Positions 15,395 to 24,576 are shown, numbered from the stretch's first letter. The stretch: DNA of 35,426 nt from an uncultured Bacteroides sp. (GCA_945833835.1 CAMAFR010000026.1:1-35426), one strand, 5' to 3'. The notes: generated from the letters alone by a model not told the origin. Made by a program: numbers and translations.

Positions 15395-15589
15395 TCAATA
15401 CTTCCTGTATTCAGGCATGATAATCCAGAGGATGATGTAGACAATGCTCCCGCTGAAGGCAGTCAGCAGGGTGGCCAACGCATAGCCAATACGTACAGCC
15501 GTAGGATCCCATCCTAAATATTCGGCAATGCCGGCACATACGCCGGCAATCATCTTATTACTCGAACGAGTCAGTTTTTTATTTTCCAT
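15395..15589 (-). CDS. PspC domain protein
   Basis: A 64-residue protein that is essentially one PspC domain. In enterobacteria PspC is an inner-membrane sensor of the phage-shock response; stand-alone short versions are common in Bacteroidetes and their partners are often unknown. Visible: KKLTRSSNKMIAGVCAGIAEYLGWDP, in two parts typical of the domain, then a hydrophobic membrane stretch (TLLTAFSGSIVYIILWIIMP). The start MENKKLTRS at 15589 is preferred to a longer frame by four residues. It is monocistronic, convergent to miaB. No pspA-like gene is visible nearby. Confidence 0.88.
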   Translation of the reverse strand: MENKKLTRSSNKMIAGVCAGIAEYLGWDPTAVRIGYALATLLTAFSGSIVYIILWIIMPEYRKY

Positions 15590-15611
15590 AATGCATTTCA
15601 TTTAGTCGCTG

Positions 15612-15619
15612 CGAAGGTA
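15612..15619 (-). promoter_or_regulatory. -7 box candidate of the pspC-type gene
   Basis: Minus-strand TACCTTCG, one mismatch from TAnnTTTG, lies 22 bases upstream of the start codon. Weak but well placed. Confidence 0.35.
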
Positions 15620-15663
15620 GTTAAAAACTTATAAAGAAAAGGCCTATCAATCCATTTTATTTG

Positions 15664-15671
15664 TTATTTTG
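15664..15671 (+). promoter_or_regulatory. -7 box candidate of the methyltransferase-ftsX run
   Basis: TTATTTTG, followed by C, is one mismatch from TAnnTTTG. It lies 19 bases before the GTG at 15691. If real it places the transcription start after the TTG at 15661 and so decides the gene start in favour of GTG. Confidence 0.4.
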
Positions 15672-15690
15672 CAGCAAATTAGGGAAAGAA

Positions 15691-16599
15691 GTGAAGGTAT
15701 TCAACATAACTAAATGTCCGCTTTGCGGGAAAAGCCGTTTCAAGAAGGCCATGACCTGCACGGATTATTTTGCCACCGGCGAAACGTTCGACATCTGCAG
15801 CTGTACCGACTGCGGACTGCTGTTCACCCAGAACGCCCCAGCCGAGGACGCGATGGGACGTTACTACGAAAGTCCGGACTATATCTCACACAGTGACACC
15901 GACCAGGGGCTGATGAACCGTGTCTATCACTGGGTGCGGCGGTTCATGCTGGTACGCAAGTGGCGGTTGGTGCGGCACAATGCCGGCAAAGGGCAGGGCA
16001 CCTTGCTCGACATCGGGACCGGCACCGGCTACTTCCCCCACTTCATGCGGCGGAAAGGATGGACGGTGCAGGCGGTGGAGAAAAGTCCCCAGGCACGGCA
16101 GTTCGCCCAGACACGTTTCGGGCTCGACGTGCTGCCGCCCGAACAGCTGCCCTCTCTGGCGGAAGCCTCGCAGGATGTCATCACGCTGTGGCACGTCATG
16201 GAGCACCTGGAACACCTCAACGAGACCTGGCAGCAGCTGTACCGGTTGCTGCGGCCCGACGGCATCCTGGTCGTCGCCGTGCCCAACCCGGCCTCGTATG
16301 ACGCCGCCCACTATGGCAGCCATTGGGCCGCCTACGATGTCCCGCGACATCTGTGGCACTTCACGCCGTCGGTCCTCCAGCAGTTCGGTGCCAAACACGG
16401 CTTCATCCTTGCCGCCCACTACCCGATGCCGTTCGACGCCTTCTACATCTCCATGATGACGGAGCGGCAACAGGGACACCGGGCCGCTTTCCTACGGGGT
16501 TGCCACACCGGGATACGTGCATGGCTGGCCTCGCTGGTCAAGAAGGAACGCAGCAGTTCCATGATATACATTTTCAGGAAAAAGGAAAATATGCAATAA
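15691..16599 (+). CDS. Class I SAM-dependent methyltransferase with N-terminal zinc ribbon
   Basis: A 302-residue methyltransferase of unknown substrate. An N-terminal zinc-binding part has CPLCGK at residues 9-14 and a second set, CSCTDCGLLF, about 28 residues later. The SAM fold follows with motif I LLDIGTGTGYF, then LWHVMEHLEHL and LLRPDGILVVAVPNP. This layout is common in methyltransferases acting on sugars or lipid-linked intermediates, but nothing fixes the substrate. The GTG start at 15691 is preceded by AGGGAAAG, a purine-rich ribosome-binding candidate; a TTG at 15661 is in frame but lies inside the probable promoter. It ends 4 bases before ftsX and so heads the plus-strand operon. 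Confidence 0.85.
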   Translation: MKVFNITKCPLCGKSRFKKAMTCTDYFATGETFDICSCTDCGLLFTQNAPAEDAMGRYYESPDYISHSDTDQGLMNRVYHWVRRFMLVRKWRLVRHNAGKGQGTLLDIGTGTGYFPHFMRRKGWTVQAVEKSPQARQFAQTRFGLDVLPPEQLPSLAEASQDVITLWHVMEHLEHLNETWQQLYRLLRPDGILVVAVPNPASYDAAHYGSHWAAYDVPRHLWHFTPSVLQQFGAKHGFILAAHYPMPFDAFYISMMTERQQGHRAAFLRGCHTGIRAWLASLVKKERSSSMIYIFRKKENMQ

Positions 16600-16603
16600 G
16601 ACT

Positions 16604-17473
16604 ATGAGTAAGAAATCAGGTTCGCTCTTTAACATGCAGTTCATGACCTCCTGCATCAGCACCACACTGGTATTGCTGCTGCTGGGACTGGTGGTCTTCT
16701 TCGTACTGACGGCCAACAACCTGTCTGTCTACGTGCGCGAGAACATTGCCTTCACACTCGTGCTGAACGAAAACGCACGCGAGGCGGACATCCTCACCTA
16801 TCAGAAAGAGCTGGAGCAGAAACCGTATATCAAGCAAAGCACCTATATCTCAAAAGAACAGGCCCTGAAAGAACAGACCGAAGCCATGGGTACGGACCCT
16901 GCCGAATTCTTAGGCTACAACCCTTTCTCGCCCTCCATCGAAATCAAGCTGAACGCGGACTATGCCAACAGCGACAGCATCCGCTGGATAAAGACCGAAC
17001 TGGCGGCCAACAAACAGGTGACCGACATCGACTATCCGCAGGAACTGCTGGATGCCGTCAACAGCAACATCCGGAAAGTCAGCCTTTTCCTGCTGGGACT
17101 GGCCGGACTGCTCGCCTTCATCTCGTTCGCCCTCATCAACAACATGATTCGGCTGACGGTCTACTCCAAACGCTTCCTCATCCACACCATGAAGCTGGTG
17201 GGTGCCAGCTGGGGATTCATCCGCCGGCCGTTCCTCCTGCGCAACGTCTGGCTGGGGCTGCTGGCGGCGGCTCTTGCCGATGGCCTGCTGATGGGATTCG
17301 CCAGCCTGCTGGTGCGTTACGAGCCGGACCTGCTGGTCATCGTCACCCCCGAGGTGATGACCGTGGTGATGAGCGCCGTTTTCTTGTTCGGAGTCCTGAT
17401 CACGACCCTCTGCGCCTACGTCTCCATCAACAAATACCTGCGGATGCGCGTCTGTGAGCTGTACTACCAGTAG
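16604..17473 (+). CDS. ftsX: Cell division protein FtsX
   Basis: A 289-residue FtsX permease-like protein. With the ATPase FtsE it transmits a division signal across the membrane to activate peptidoglycan hydrolases at the septum. Visible: a short cytoplasmic N-terminus, a first membrane segment at about residues 14-38, a periplasmic domain to about 150, then three further membrane segments at about 155-178, 208-235 and 252-278. The family's EISVFLxxxxx-like region appears as ENIAFTLVLNENA. No ftsE is in the window, so it is encoded elsewhere, which is common in Bacteroidetes. Tight spacing to the methyltransferase (4 bases) and its place ahead of DUF3098 and uppP support co-expression with cell-envelope genes. 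Confidence 0.92.
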   Translation: MSKKSGSLFNMQFMTSCISTTLVLLLLGLVVFFVLTANNLSVYVRENIAFTLVLNENAREADILTYQKELEQKPYIKQSTYISKEQALKEQTEAMGTDPAEFLGYNPFSPSIEIKLNADYANSDSIRWIKTELAANKQVTDIDYPQELLDAVNSNIRKVSLFLLGLAGLLAFISFALINNMIRLTVYSKRFLIHTMKLVGASWGFIRRPFLLRNVWLGLLAAALADGLLMGFASLLVRYEPDLLVIVTPEVMTVVMSAVFLFGVLITTLCAYVSINKYLRMRVCELYYQ

Positions 17474-17527
17474 CCTCCGCCCTCAACAACTGCCAATCAA
17501 CGGAACATTACAACCCTAAACAAAGCA

Positions 17528-17773
17528 ATGGATAGAAACAATTTTGCCTTCGACAAGACCAACTTTCTCCTTCTGGGGATAGGCATGGCCGTCATCATCA
17601 TCGGCTTCCTGCTGATGACCGGTCCCGGATCGACCGAAACGGCTTTCGAACCGGACATTTTCAGCGTACGCCGCATCAAAGTAGCTCCCATCACCTGCTT
17701 CGCAGGATTCGTATTCATGATTTACGGCATCCTGCGCAAGCCGCACCATCAGCAAAAGGAGGAAGCGGAATGA
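17528..17773 (+). CDS. DUF3098 small membrane protein
   Basis: An 81-residue protein of the DUF3098 family, almost restricted to Bacteroidetes and usually found between ftsX and uppP, as here. Function unknown. Two membrane segments: about residues 12-32 ([19 protein letters not shown]) and 55-70 ([17 protein letters not shown]), with the connecting loop carrying the conserved [15 protein letters not shown]. Its stop overlaps the uppP start by 4 bases (ATGA), indicating translational coupling. The conserved setting suggests an envelope or division role by association only. Confidence 0.88.
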   Translation: MDRNNFAFDKTNFLLLGIGMAVIIIGFLLMTGPGSTETAFEPDIFSVRRIKVAPITCFAGFVFMIYGILRKPHHQQKEEAE

Positions 17774-18573
17774 CGGAATTGGAAGCTTTATTATTAGGAC
17801 TGATCCAGGGACTGACCGAATATCTGCCGGTAAGCAGCAGCGGACACCTCGCCATCGGCTCCGCCCTCTTCGGCGTGGAGGGGGAGGACAGCCTGACCTT
17901 CACCATTGTGGTACATGTGGCCACCGTGCTCAGCACACTGGTCATCCTGTGGAAAGAAATCGACTGGATCTTCAGAGGCTTGTTCAAGTTCCGGTGGAAC
18001 GACGAGACCCGATATGTCCTCAACATCCTGGTGTCCATGATTCCCATCGGCATCGTAGGCGTTTGCTTCAAGGATTATGTGGAGGAGATTTTCGGGTCGG
18101 GCCTGCTCATCGTAGGCTGCATGCTGCTGCTCACCGCCGCACTGCTGACCTATTCTTATTACGCCAAGCCCCGCACCAAAGAGACCATCAGCCTGAAGGA
18201 TGCCTTCATCATCGGTCTGGCCCAGGCCTGCGCCGTGATGCCGGGTCTGTCACGTTCGGGCTCCACCATCGCCACCGGCCTGATTCTGGGCAACAAGAAA
18301 GAGTCGCTGGCACAGTTCTCGTTCCTGATGGTCATTCCTCCCATTCTGGGCGAGGCGTTGCTCGACGGTATGAAAATCATGAAAGGAGCCGCCGAGGCCG
18401 ATGCCAACATATCGGTACCGGCCCTGGTCATCGGCTTCCTGGCGGCATTCATCTCGGGATGCATCGCCTGCAAATGGATGATCAGCATCGTGAAAAAAGG
18501 GAAACTGGTCTACTTCGGCATCTACTGCGCGATAGCCGGAGCCGTGACACTGCTGTGTAACTTCTTGTCATAA
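17770..18573 (+). CDS. uppP: Undecaprenyl-diphosphatase
   Basis: UppP (BacA) dephosphorylates undecaprenyl pyrophosphate to recycle the lipid carrier of peptidoglycan and polysaccharide synthesis, and raises bacitracin tolerance. The 267-residue integral membrane protein carries both family motifs: [11 protein letters not shown] at residues 17-27 and [15 protein letters not shown] near residue 157, which supply the catalytic Glu, Ser and Arg residues. About seven to eight hydrophobic segments cover the rest. Its start overlaps the DUF3098 stop by 4 bases and truB follows after 9 bases, so it sits mid-operon. Confidence 0.96.
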   Translation: MTELEALLLGLIQGLTEYLPVSSSGHLAIGSALFGVEGEDSLTFTIVVHVATVLSTLVILWKEIDWIFRGLFKFRWNDETRYVLNILVSMIPIGIVGVCFKDYVEEIFGSGLLIVGCMLLLTAALLTYSYYAKPRTKETISLKDAFIIGLAQACAVMPGLSRSGSTIATGLILGNKKESLAQFSFLMVIPPILGEALLDGMKIMKGAAEADANISVPALVIGFLAAFISGCIACKWMISIVKKGKLVYFGIYCAIAGAVTLLCNFLS

Positions 18574-18582
18574 AGCCCGCCC

Positions 18583-19287
18583 ATGAATTTCAAGGAAGGA
18601 GAAGTATTGTGCTTCAACAAGCCCCTGCGATGGACCTCGTTTGCCGTGGTCAATAAAATAAGGTATCACCTGTGCCGCAAGATGGGCGTGAAGAAACTGA
18701 AGGTAGGTCATGCCGGCACCCTCGACCCCCTGGCCACCGGTGTCATGATTGTCTGCACCGGCAAAGCCACCAAACGCATCGAGGAGTTCCAATACCACAC
18801 CAAAGAATATGTGGCCACCCTGCAACTGGGTGCCACCACCCCCTCGTTCGACCTGGAGAAAGAGATAGACGCCACCTATCCTACCGGACACATCACCCGA
18901 GAGCTGGTGGAACAGGTGCTCCAACGCTTCGTGGGCACCATCGAACAGATACCACCGGCCTTCTCGGCCTGCAAGGTGAACGGCAGCCGCGCCTATGAAC
19001 TGGCCCGCCAAGGCGACGAAGTGGAACTGAAACCGAAGACCCTCGTCATCGACGAGCTGGAACTGCTGGAGTGCCACCTGCCGGAAATCAAGATAAGGGT
19101 GGTGTGCAGCAAAGGCACCTACATCCGGGCATTGGCCCGCGACATCGGCCAAGCACTCGACAGCGGCGCACACCTGACAGGGCTTATCCGTACGCGGGTG
19201 GGCGACATCACCCTGGCCGACTGCATGGAGGTGGAGCATTTCCCTGAATGGCTCGACCATCAAGATATAGAAACAAACAACGATTAA
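18583..19287 (+). CDS. truB: tRNA pseudouridine-55 synthase
   Basis: TruB makes pseudouridine 55 in the T-loop of tRNAs. The 234-residue protein shows the nucleophile motif [12 protein letters not shown], with catalytic Asp48, and downstream [19 protein letters not shown] and [15 protein letters not shown] as expected for the fold. It is shorter than the E. coli enzyme (about 314) because it lacks most of the C-terminal PUA extension, which is normal for this phylum. It starts 9 bases after uppP and precedes queA by 19 bases, placing two tRNA-modification genes side by side in an envelope operon. Confidence 0.95.
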   Translation: MNFKEGEVLCFNKPLRWTSFAVVNKIRYHLCRKMGVKKLKVGHAGTLDPLATGVMIVCTGKATKRIEEFQYHTKEYVATLQLGATTPSFDLEKEIDATYPTGHITRELVEQVLQRFVGTIEQIPPAFSACKVNGSRAYELARQGDEVELKPKTLVIDELELLECHLPEIKIRVVCSKGTYIRALARDIGQALDSGAHLTGLIRTRVGDITLADCMEVEHFPEWLDHQDIETNND

Positions 19288-19306
19288 GGACAGAAAGGAA
19301 GAAAAG

Positions 19307-20362
19307 ATGAAATTGTCACAATTCAAATTCAAACTGCCGGAAGAGAGAATCGCCCTGCATCCGGCCAAGTACAGAGACGAATCCCGCCTGATGGTGGTCA
19401 ACAAATCCAAGGAAACCATTGAGCACGTGCTTTTCAAGGATATCTTGAACTATTTTGATGACAAAGACGTATTTATCTTTAACGACACGAAGGTCTTCCC
19501 TGCCCGTCTGTATGGCAACAAGGAGAAAACCGGTGCCCGCATCGAAGTGTTCCTGCTGCGCGAACTGAACGAGGAGCTCCGCCTGTGGGATGTACTGGTA
19601 GACCCGGCCCGCAAGATACGCATCGGCAACAAGCTCTACTTCGGCGATGACGACTCGATGGTGGCGGAGGTCATCGACAACACCACCTCGCGCGGCCGTA
19701 CGCTGCGCTTCCTCTATGACGGTCCGCACGATGAGTTCAAGAAAGCCCTCTACGCACTGGGCGAGCCTCCCTTGCCACCGTTCATCCACCGGAAAGCCGA
19801 ACCCGAAGACACCGAACGCTTCCAGACCATCTTTGCCCGGAACGAAGGTGCCGTAACGGTGCCTGCCTCCGGACTGCACTTCAGCCGCGAACTGATGAAA
19901 CGTATGGAAATCAAAGGAGTGGGATCGGCCTTCATCACCATGCACGCCGGATTGGGCAACTTCCGCGACATTGATGTGGAAGACCTGACCAAACACAAGA
20001 TGGACTCGGAACAGATGTTCGTCAACGCCGAGGCGTGCCGCATCGTCAATGCCGCCAAGGACGAGGCCCACAGGATATGTGCCGTAGGCACCACGGTGAT
20101 GCGTGCGGTCGAGACGGCGGTAGGAGCCGACGGCCACCTCAAGGAGTTCGACGGCTGGACCAACAAGTTCATTTTCCCGCCCTACGAGTTCTCACTGGCC
20201 AACTGCATGATCAGCAACTTCCAGATGCCGCTCTCCACCATGCTGATGCTGGTATGCTCGTTCGGTGGCTATGACCTGGTGATGGATGCCTACCACACCG
20301 CCCTGAAAGAAGACTACCGCTTCGGCACCTACGGTGACGCCATGCTTATCCTGAACAAATAA
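19307..20362 (+). CDS. queA: S-adenosylmethionine:tRNA ribosyltransferase-isomerase
   Basis: QueA transfers and rearranges the ribosyl part of SAM onto 7-aminomethyl-7-deazaguanine in tRNA, giving epoxyqueuosine at wobble position 34. The 351-residue protein matches the family along its length: [22 protein letters not shown] at the start (in two overlapping parts), [23 protein letters not shown], and a C-terminal [10 protein letters not shown] and [13 protein letters not shown] purine-rich AAGGAAGAAAAG directly precedes the ATG. folK follows after 4 bases. No other queuosine gene is in the window. Confidence 0.95.
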   Translation: MKLSQFKFKLPEERIALHPAKYRDESRLMVVNKSKETIEHVLFKDILNYFDDKDVFIFNDTKVFPARLYGNKEKTGARIEVFLLRELNEELRLWDVLVDPARKIRIGNKLYFGDDDSMVAEVIDNTTSRGRTLRFLYDGPHDEFKKALYALGEPPLPPFIHRKAEPEDTERFQTIFARNEGAVTVPASGLHFSRELMKRMEIKGVGSAFITMHAGLGNFRDIDVEDLTKHKMDSEQMFVNAEACRIVNAAKDEAHRICAVGTTVMRAVETAVGADGHLKEFDGWTNKFIFPPYEFSLANCMISNFQMPLSTMLMLVCSFGGYDLVMDAYHTALKEDYRFGTYGDAMLILNK

Positions 20363-20366
20363 GGTC

Positions 20367-20840
20367 ATGCCGAACGTCTATTTAGGATTAGGAACGAACC
20401 TCGGCGACAAGGACCGCAACCTGCGCCGGGCCGTCGGTCACTTACAGAAGAAGATAGGGAACGTGCTGTCCCTGTCTTCTTTTTATGAAACGGCCCCCTG
20501 GGGATTCGTTTCCGAACACTCGTTTCTGAACGCCGTGGCCTGTCTGGAAACAGAGCTTGCTCCGGCCGATGTGCTCCGCCGCACCCAAGAAATCGAGAAG
20601 GAGATGGGGCGCACCCATAAATCAGTGGACAATGTCTACACGGACCGCCTCATCGACATCGACCTGTTGCTCTATGACGGACAGATACTGGACAGCCACG
20701 AACTGATGCTGCCTCATCCCTATCTGGCCCAACGACGTTTTGTGCTGGAACCGCTCTGCGAAATCGCCCCCACCCTCCGCCATCCGGTATTGGGCAAGAC
20801 AATCCGCCAACTGCTGGAGGAGCTGGAGCAACAGGGCTGA
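20367..20840 (+). CDS. folK: 2-amino-4-hydroxy-6-hydroxymethyldihydropteridine pyrophosphokinase
   Basis: FolK (HPPK) transfers pyrophosphate from ATP to 6-hydroxymethyl-7,8-dihydropterin in folate synthesis. The 157-residue protein has the family marks YLGLGTNLGD, YETAPWGF, the metal and substrate segment DRLIDIDLLLYD and LPHPYLAQRRFVLEPLCEIAP. Length equals that of the E. coli enzyme. It is the last gene of the plus-strand run and ends 7 bases from the stop codon of convergent dprA, without a visible terminator between them. Confidence 0.95.
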   Translation: MPNVYLGLGTNLGDKDRNLRRAVGHLQKKIGNVLSLSSFYETAPWGFVSEHSFLNAVACLETELAPADVLRRTQEIEKEMGRTHKSVDNVYTDRLIDIDLLLYDGQILDSHELMLPHPYLAQRRFVLEPLCEIAPTLRHPVLGKTIRQLLEELEQQG

Positions 20841-20847
20841 CACCTCT

Positions 20848-21969
20848 TTATATCACCACCCGATAGACACCGCCGGCCAGGGAACGGACCAGCCCTTTCA
20901 TCTCCAGTTCCAACAACAACGCCATCACGCGGCCCACCGGCATCCCGCTGGCCACCACCAATGCGTTCAGTTGCATTCCCTCCTCTGCCTGTCGCTGCAA
21001 CACTTGTACCAAGCGTTGCTCGTCTTCGCTGACTTCCGGGAACAGTTGACGCTGTACAGCCCCATCGGCCGGCAGTTTCCGTACCACATTCCAGTTCAGT
21101 TCCGACACCAGCTCCTCGGCCGATTGCAGCAAGAGGGCCCGGTTGGTACGTATCAGCTGGTTGCAACCGGCCGAGAAGGCATCGCCCACCCTTCCCGGTA
21201 CGGCAAAACACTCGCGCCCGTAACCGACGGCCATCTCGGCCGTAATCAGTGCGCCGCCCTTGGCGGCAGACTCCACCACAACCGTCGCATCTGCCATACC
21301 CGCCACAATACGGTTCCTGCTGATGAAGTTCTGGCGGTCCGGACTCGTACCGCTGGCAAACTCGGTCAGCAGTCCGCCTTGTTCCAGCATCTTCGCTGCC
21401 GTCGACCGGTGCACATACGGATAGATACGGTCCAACCCGTGTGCCAACACACCGATGGTAGCGGCCCCACACTGCAAGGCCGCCCGGTGGGCGGCAATGT
21501 CAATGCCATAGGCCAGCCCGCTGACCACCAGGACATCGGGCACCAGTTCCTTCAATTCGCCCACCAACCGCTGGCAGAGGTCTTGTCCGTAGGCGGTCGC
21601 CTTACGGGTACCCACCAAGCTGACCACATGCAGTCGGTTCAGGTCGGCATTCCCCCGGTAGAACAGCACGACAGGCGCGTCCGCACATTCACGCAGCCGC
21701 GACGGGTAGGCCTCCTCCTCATCGGTGAGACAGGCGATGTGGTTCCGCTCGGCAAACTTCAGTTCGGCCTCGCATGCCCGGAGCACCTCCGGACAATCCA
21801 ACGCCTTCACCAGTTTCGGCGACACATCGGGCAGCAAGGCGGGCAACTCTTTGCGGTGGCCGAACAGCCACACGGCACTTCCCGCCGCCTGCAAGAGCCG
21901 ACGGGCGGTCATGATTCCCACACCGGGCAGGCGGGTCAACGCCAGCCGGAACAAGCACTCCTCGTTCAT
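20848..21969 (-). CDS. dprA: DNA-processing protein DprA
   Basis: DprA binds incoming single-stranded DNA and loads RecA during natural transformation; it is also kept in many bacteria not known to be competent. The 373-residue protein has an N-terminal helix-hairpin-helix-like part (LPGVGIMTARRLLQ), the Rossmann-fold core with SLVGTRKATAYG, VVSGLAYGIDIAAHRAAL, ISRNRIVAGMADATVVVE and SAAKGGALITAEMA, and a C-terminal winged-helix region near residues 310-370. Its ATG overlaps the thioesterase stop by 4 bases, so translation is probably coupled. It faces folK tail to tail. Confidence 0.94.
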   Translation of the reverse strand: MNEECLFRLALTRLPGVGIMTARRLLQAAGSAVWLFGHRKELPALLPDVSPKLVKALDCPEVLRACEAELKFAERNHIACLTDEEEAYPSRLRECADAPVVLFYRGNADLNRLHVVSLVGTRKATAYGQDLCQRLVGELKELVPDVLVVSGLAYGIDIAAHRAALQCGAATIGVLAHGLDRIYPYVHRSTAAKMLEQGGLLTEFASGTSPDRQNFISRNRIVAGMADATVVVESAAKGGALITAEMAVGYGRECFAVPGRVGDAFSAGCNQLIRTNRALLLQSAEELVSELNWNVVRKLPADGAVQRQLFPEVSEDEQRLVQVLQRQAEEGMQLNALVVASGMPVGRVMALLLELEMKGLVRSLAGGVYRVVI

Positions 21970-22382
21970 GCCTCGTCAGTATTCAGGTAGCGGACAAACA
22001 ACTCATCGAACAGGGAGGAAGCCGACAGCTTGCCGTGAATGACACACACCGTCTCCACCGTGGCCTTGATGACAGGCTTCATGTCCGGCAGGCGGAAGAT
22101 ATCCTGATAGAACACATATTTGATGCCCTCCTTCTTGAGATAGAGTTTCGACACAAACTCATCCCCGCTCTTCAGCGGTGTCTTGAAGGCCATGGTCAGC
22201 CGGGCCACCACCGGGTCGACCCCTGCTTCGTGCAGACGGGCAAAGCTGGCCCCTGCAGCCGTCAGGAACTCATGGCGCGTGTGTTCCAGGTAGTGCTGAT
22301 AGTTGGCGTTGTTCACAATGCCTTGCAAGTCACATTCGTAATCCCTCACTTTCAGAGGGAGCTCGAAAATATATTTTCCCAT
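21966..22382 (-). CDS. Acyl-CoA thioesterase (4HBT/YbgC-like hot-dog fold)
   Basis: A 138-residue single hot-dog domain of the 4-hydroxybenzoyl-CoA thioesterase type. These hydrolyse acyl-CoA or acyl-ACP thioesters. The family signature Y-x-x-D-x-Q-G-x-V-N-N is visible with the probable catalytic Asp18, followed by YQHYLEHTRHEFL. The start MGKYIFELPLKVRDYE at 22382 is set by family length and by a perfect -7 box 25 bases upstream; 47 upstream codons in the open frame have no coding character. It overlaps dprA by 4 bases. Physiological substrate unknown. Confidence 0.88.
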   Translation of the reverse strand: MGKYIFELPLKVRDYECDLQGIVNNANYQHYLEHTRHEFLTAAGASFARLHEAGVDPVVARLTMAFKTPLKSGDEFVSKLYLKKEGIKYVFYQDIFRLPDMKPVIKATVETVCVIHGKLSASSLFDELFVRYLNTDEA

Positions 22383-22406
22383 AATGGTCTGTTGTTGGTT
22401 TCTATA

Positions 22407-22414
22407 CAAAAGTA
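22407..22414 (-). promoter_or_regulatory. -7 box of the thioesterase-dprA pair
   Basis: Minus-strand TACTTTTG is a perfect TAnnTTTG match 25 bases before the thioesterase ATG, in the 73-base gap after the DUF2851 gene. It indicates that thioesterase and dprA can be transcribed independently of the upstream gene. Confidence 0.5.
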
Positions 22415-22455
22415 CACTATTTTGCCGAACCCTTGGCGGCCCGACGGAAATATTC

Positions 22456-23730
22456 CTACGGCTGCCGCGCCGCCTTGAGATACGCATACCCGAAACGGCA
22501 GTACAGGCATTTCTTAAGGTCACAATAGTTCTTCTTCAGCTGTATCAGTGCCTGGCTGTCGCCGGCGTGCTCCACCTTCAGGCCACACTCCTGCCACATC
22601 CGGATGATATGGTTGTCCTCGGGTTTCAGTTCCTCCATCAACGCCTTGGCCCGTTCGCAGAGCGACTCGTCGATCCGCCATTTGCCATAGGCATACAGAA
22701 ACGGGACAACGGTATTGATGAGCAACAGGTCGATGGCTTTCCGGCTCAACGACTTCGGCCGTGCCTCTGTCGGGGGGCCGAAGGTGTAATGGGTCACCCA
22801 ATAGTCCGAAGTGCCTCCTTTCAGGAGTGCCTGCCACTGTGAGAGGCCGTCAGCCTCCAGCAACTGCGACAACAAGCCCTGCCCCCGGTGATACAGACAG
22901 GCCAGCTGGGCAATGCGCACATGCGGGAAGTTGTTCGGACGCAGCCGCAGGAAACGCCAGTGGCCGACCGTGGGCGGCTGGAGGCCGAACTTATGGCACA
23001 GATAGGCATATTCCTGCTGCAACTGCCCCATATAGGCATCGGCCGGTGCTCCTTGAAGCAGTCCGGCATGGCCGAAGAACACCGCCTCTATCTGGACAAG
23101 CCGGTCCCGGTGCTTGGCAAGCGCTGCCAGCGGGATGGTCTTGGCCCAGCGTTCGAAGATGTCCGCATTCACGCCGAACCCGAAACTCCGTGCCAACGAG
23201 ACGAAGAACACATGTTCCCAGTCCTGACTATAGGCCACCGCCAGTTGTTCCAACTGTCCCGTCTTGTCGGCCAACCGTTCCAGCCGGAGCGAGGCCAACC
23301 AGTCATGCACCACCAAGCGGGGCAACTCCGGAAGGATATGGCAGCACGGCGGATAGCGGTCGGACTGCAACAGCTGCCGGTATCCTTCGAGCACCCGTGG
23401 CGGCACCGGCAACACCAGTTGCGGGACAGGGGTCCCGTCTGTGCGGCACACGGTCCTATCGGCTTCCGACACCACGTGCAGGATGACCGAATCGTAGGCC
23501 GGGTCAGCGGCATGGCCGTGCCGCTTCCAGTCGGAAGCCCGCACGTGCAGCTCCACATTCCCTACCCACAGCACCCCGTCTATCTTGATCTTGGCATTGA
23601 AGAAATCGGGGCCGGCATGACAGTTGGCAATGCCCACATCCAGAATTTCCACCGGTCTGCCTGCCGTGGTCTGCAAAGGCTTCAGGGGGAAAAGCCGGTG
23701 TTTCCATACATAGTGTAAAAGCTGTTCCAT
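22456..23730 (-). CDS. DUF2851 family protein
   Basis: A 424-residue conserved Bacteroidetes protein of unknown function. The N-terminal part has the family features VEILDVGIANCHAGPDFFNA and GNVELHVRASDWKRHGH, an arrangement of Asp, Glu and His residues that resembles a nuclease-like metal site (D...N...E-x-H), but I cannot show it is one. The rest is helical, with no signal peptide or membrane segments. Its start codon is 82 bases from the divergent dapB ATG. The minus-strand neighbours downstream are a thioesterase and dprA, the latter a DNA-handling protein. Confidence 0.87.
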   Translation of the reverse strand: MEQLLHYVWKHRLFPLKPLQTTAGRPVEILDVGIANCHAGPDFFNAKIKIDGVLWVGNVELHVRASDWKRHGHAADPAYDSVILHVVSEADRTVCRTDGTPVPQLVLPVPPRVLEGYRQLLQSDRYPPCCHILPELPRLVVHDWLASLRLERLADKTGQLEQLAVAYSQDWEHVFFVSLARSFGFGVNADIFERWAKTIPLAALAKHRDRLVQIEAVFFGHAGLLQGAPADAYMGQLQQEYAYLCHKFGLQPPTVGHWRFLRLRPNNFPHVRIAQLACLYHRGQGLLSQLLEADGLSQWQALLKGGTSDYWVTHYTFGPPTEARPKSLSRKAIDLLLINTVVPFLYAYGKWRIDESLCERAKALMEELKPEDNHIIRMWQECGLKVEHAGDSQALIQLKKNYCDLKKCLYCRFGYAYLKAARQP

Positions 23731-23782
23731 GTTAACGAGGTGTAAATGTTGGCTAAAAGTAAGGATTACGCATGAAAATTCC

Positions 23783-23790
23783 TATCTTTG
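23783..23790 (+). promoter_or_regulatory. -7 box of the dapB-lepB run
   Basis: TATCTTTG is a perfect TAnnTTTG match 22 bases before the dapB ATG, between divergent dapB and the DUF2851 gene. It supports the short dapB start at 23813 over the longer open frame from 23729. Confidence 0.55.
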
Positions 23791-23812
23791 TGCGCAAAAA
23801 AGAAAGCACATT

Positions 23813-24568
23813 ATGAAAATAGCACTCATCGGATACGGAAAGATGGGCAAGGAGATTGAAAAAATCGCCAAGGCCCGCGGACATGAAATCGTAAGTATCA
23901 TTGACATTGACAACCGGGAAGACTTCGCTTCAGCCGCTTTCCGGTCGGCAGAAGTGGCCATCGAGTTTACCGCTCCCTCAGTGGCCTACGCCAACTGCCT
24001 CGAAGCCTTCAAACAAGGAGTGAAAGTCGTATCGGGCAGCACCGGATGGATGACCGAGCACGCCGACGAAATGAGACGGCGTTGCCAGACAGACGGCAAC
24101 ACGCTGTTCTGGTCGTCCAACTTCAGCCTGGGCGTGGCCATCTTCTCGGCTGTCAGCAGATACCTGGCCGGCATCATGAACAATTTCCCCAACTATGACG
24201 TTTCCATGGTAGAAACGCACCACATCCACAAGCTGGACGCTCCCAGCGGTACCGCCATCACACTGGCCGAAGGCATCCTGTCACAGCTGGACCGCAAGGA
24301 CAAGTGGGTGATGGGCACCCTCACCGCCCCCGACGGCACCACCAGCGGCACCACTGCCTGTGCTCCCAATGAGCTGCCGGTCAGTGCCATCCGCCGCGAT
24401 GAGGTGCCGGGCATCCATACCGTGACGTATGCATCGGAGGCCGACTCCATCATCATCACCCACGATGCCAAGAACCGGAGCGGATTCGCACTGGGTGCCG
24501 TGCTGGCGGCAGAGTTCACTGCCGGCCACACCGGTTTTCTGGGTATGAACGACTTATTTCATTTCTGA
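23813..24568 (+). CDS. dapB: 4-hydroxy-tetrahydrodipicolinate reductase
   Basis: DapB reduces 4-hydroxy-tetrahydrodipicolinate to tetrahydrodipicolinate with NAD(P)H, in lysine and meso-diaminopimelate synthesis. The 251-residue protein begins MKIALIGYGKMGKEI, the Rossmann dinucleotide-binding loop, then EFTAPS, SGSTGW and WSSNFSLGV. The catalytic segment VETHHIHKLDAPSGTA follows, with His136/His137 and Lys140. The end LGMNDLFHF is normal. Twenty-eight extra codons in the open frame precede the ATG but lie over the promoter box. The lepB ATG follows 8 bases after the stop, and the genes form an envelope-related transcript. Confidence 0.95.
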   Translation: MKIALIGYGKMGKEIEKIAKARGHEIVSIIDIDNREDFASAAFRSAEVAIEFTAPSVAYANCLEAFKQGVKVVSGSTGWMTEHADEMRRRCQTDGNTLFWSSNFSLGVAIFSAVSRYLAGIMNNFPNYDVSMVETHHIHKLDAPSGTAITLAEGILSQLDRKDKWVMGTLTAPDGTTSGTTACAPNELPVSAIRRDEVPGIHTVTYASEADSIIITHDAKNRSGFALGAVLAAEFTAGHTGFLGMNDLFHF

Positions 24569-24576
24569 CAGTGACT

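Noticed and set aside
15661..15690. TTG start ten codons upstream in the methyltransferase gene
   Set aside because: It lies within the probable -7 region; the GTG at 15691 has a purine-rich ribosome-binding candidate and gives a better N-terminus.
20720..21472. 250-codon minus-strand frame overlapping folK and dprA
   Set aside because: It lies in the wrong frame of dprA and runs into folK; no domain and Arg/Gly-rich shadow composition.
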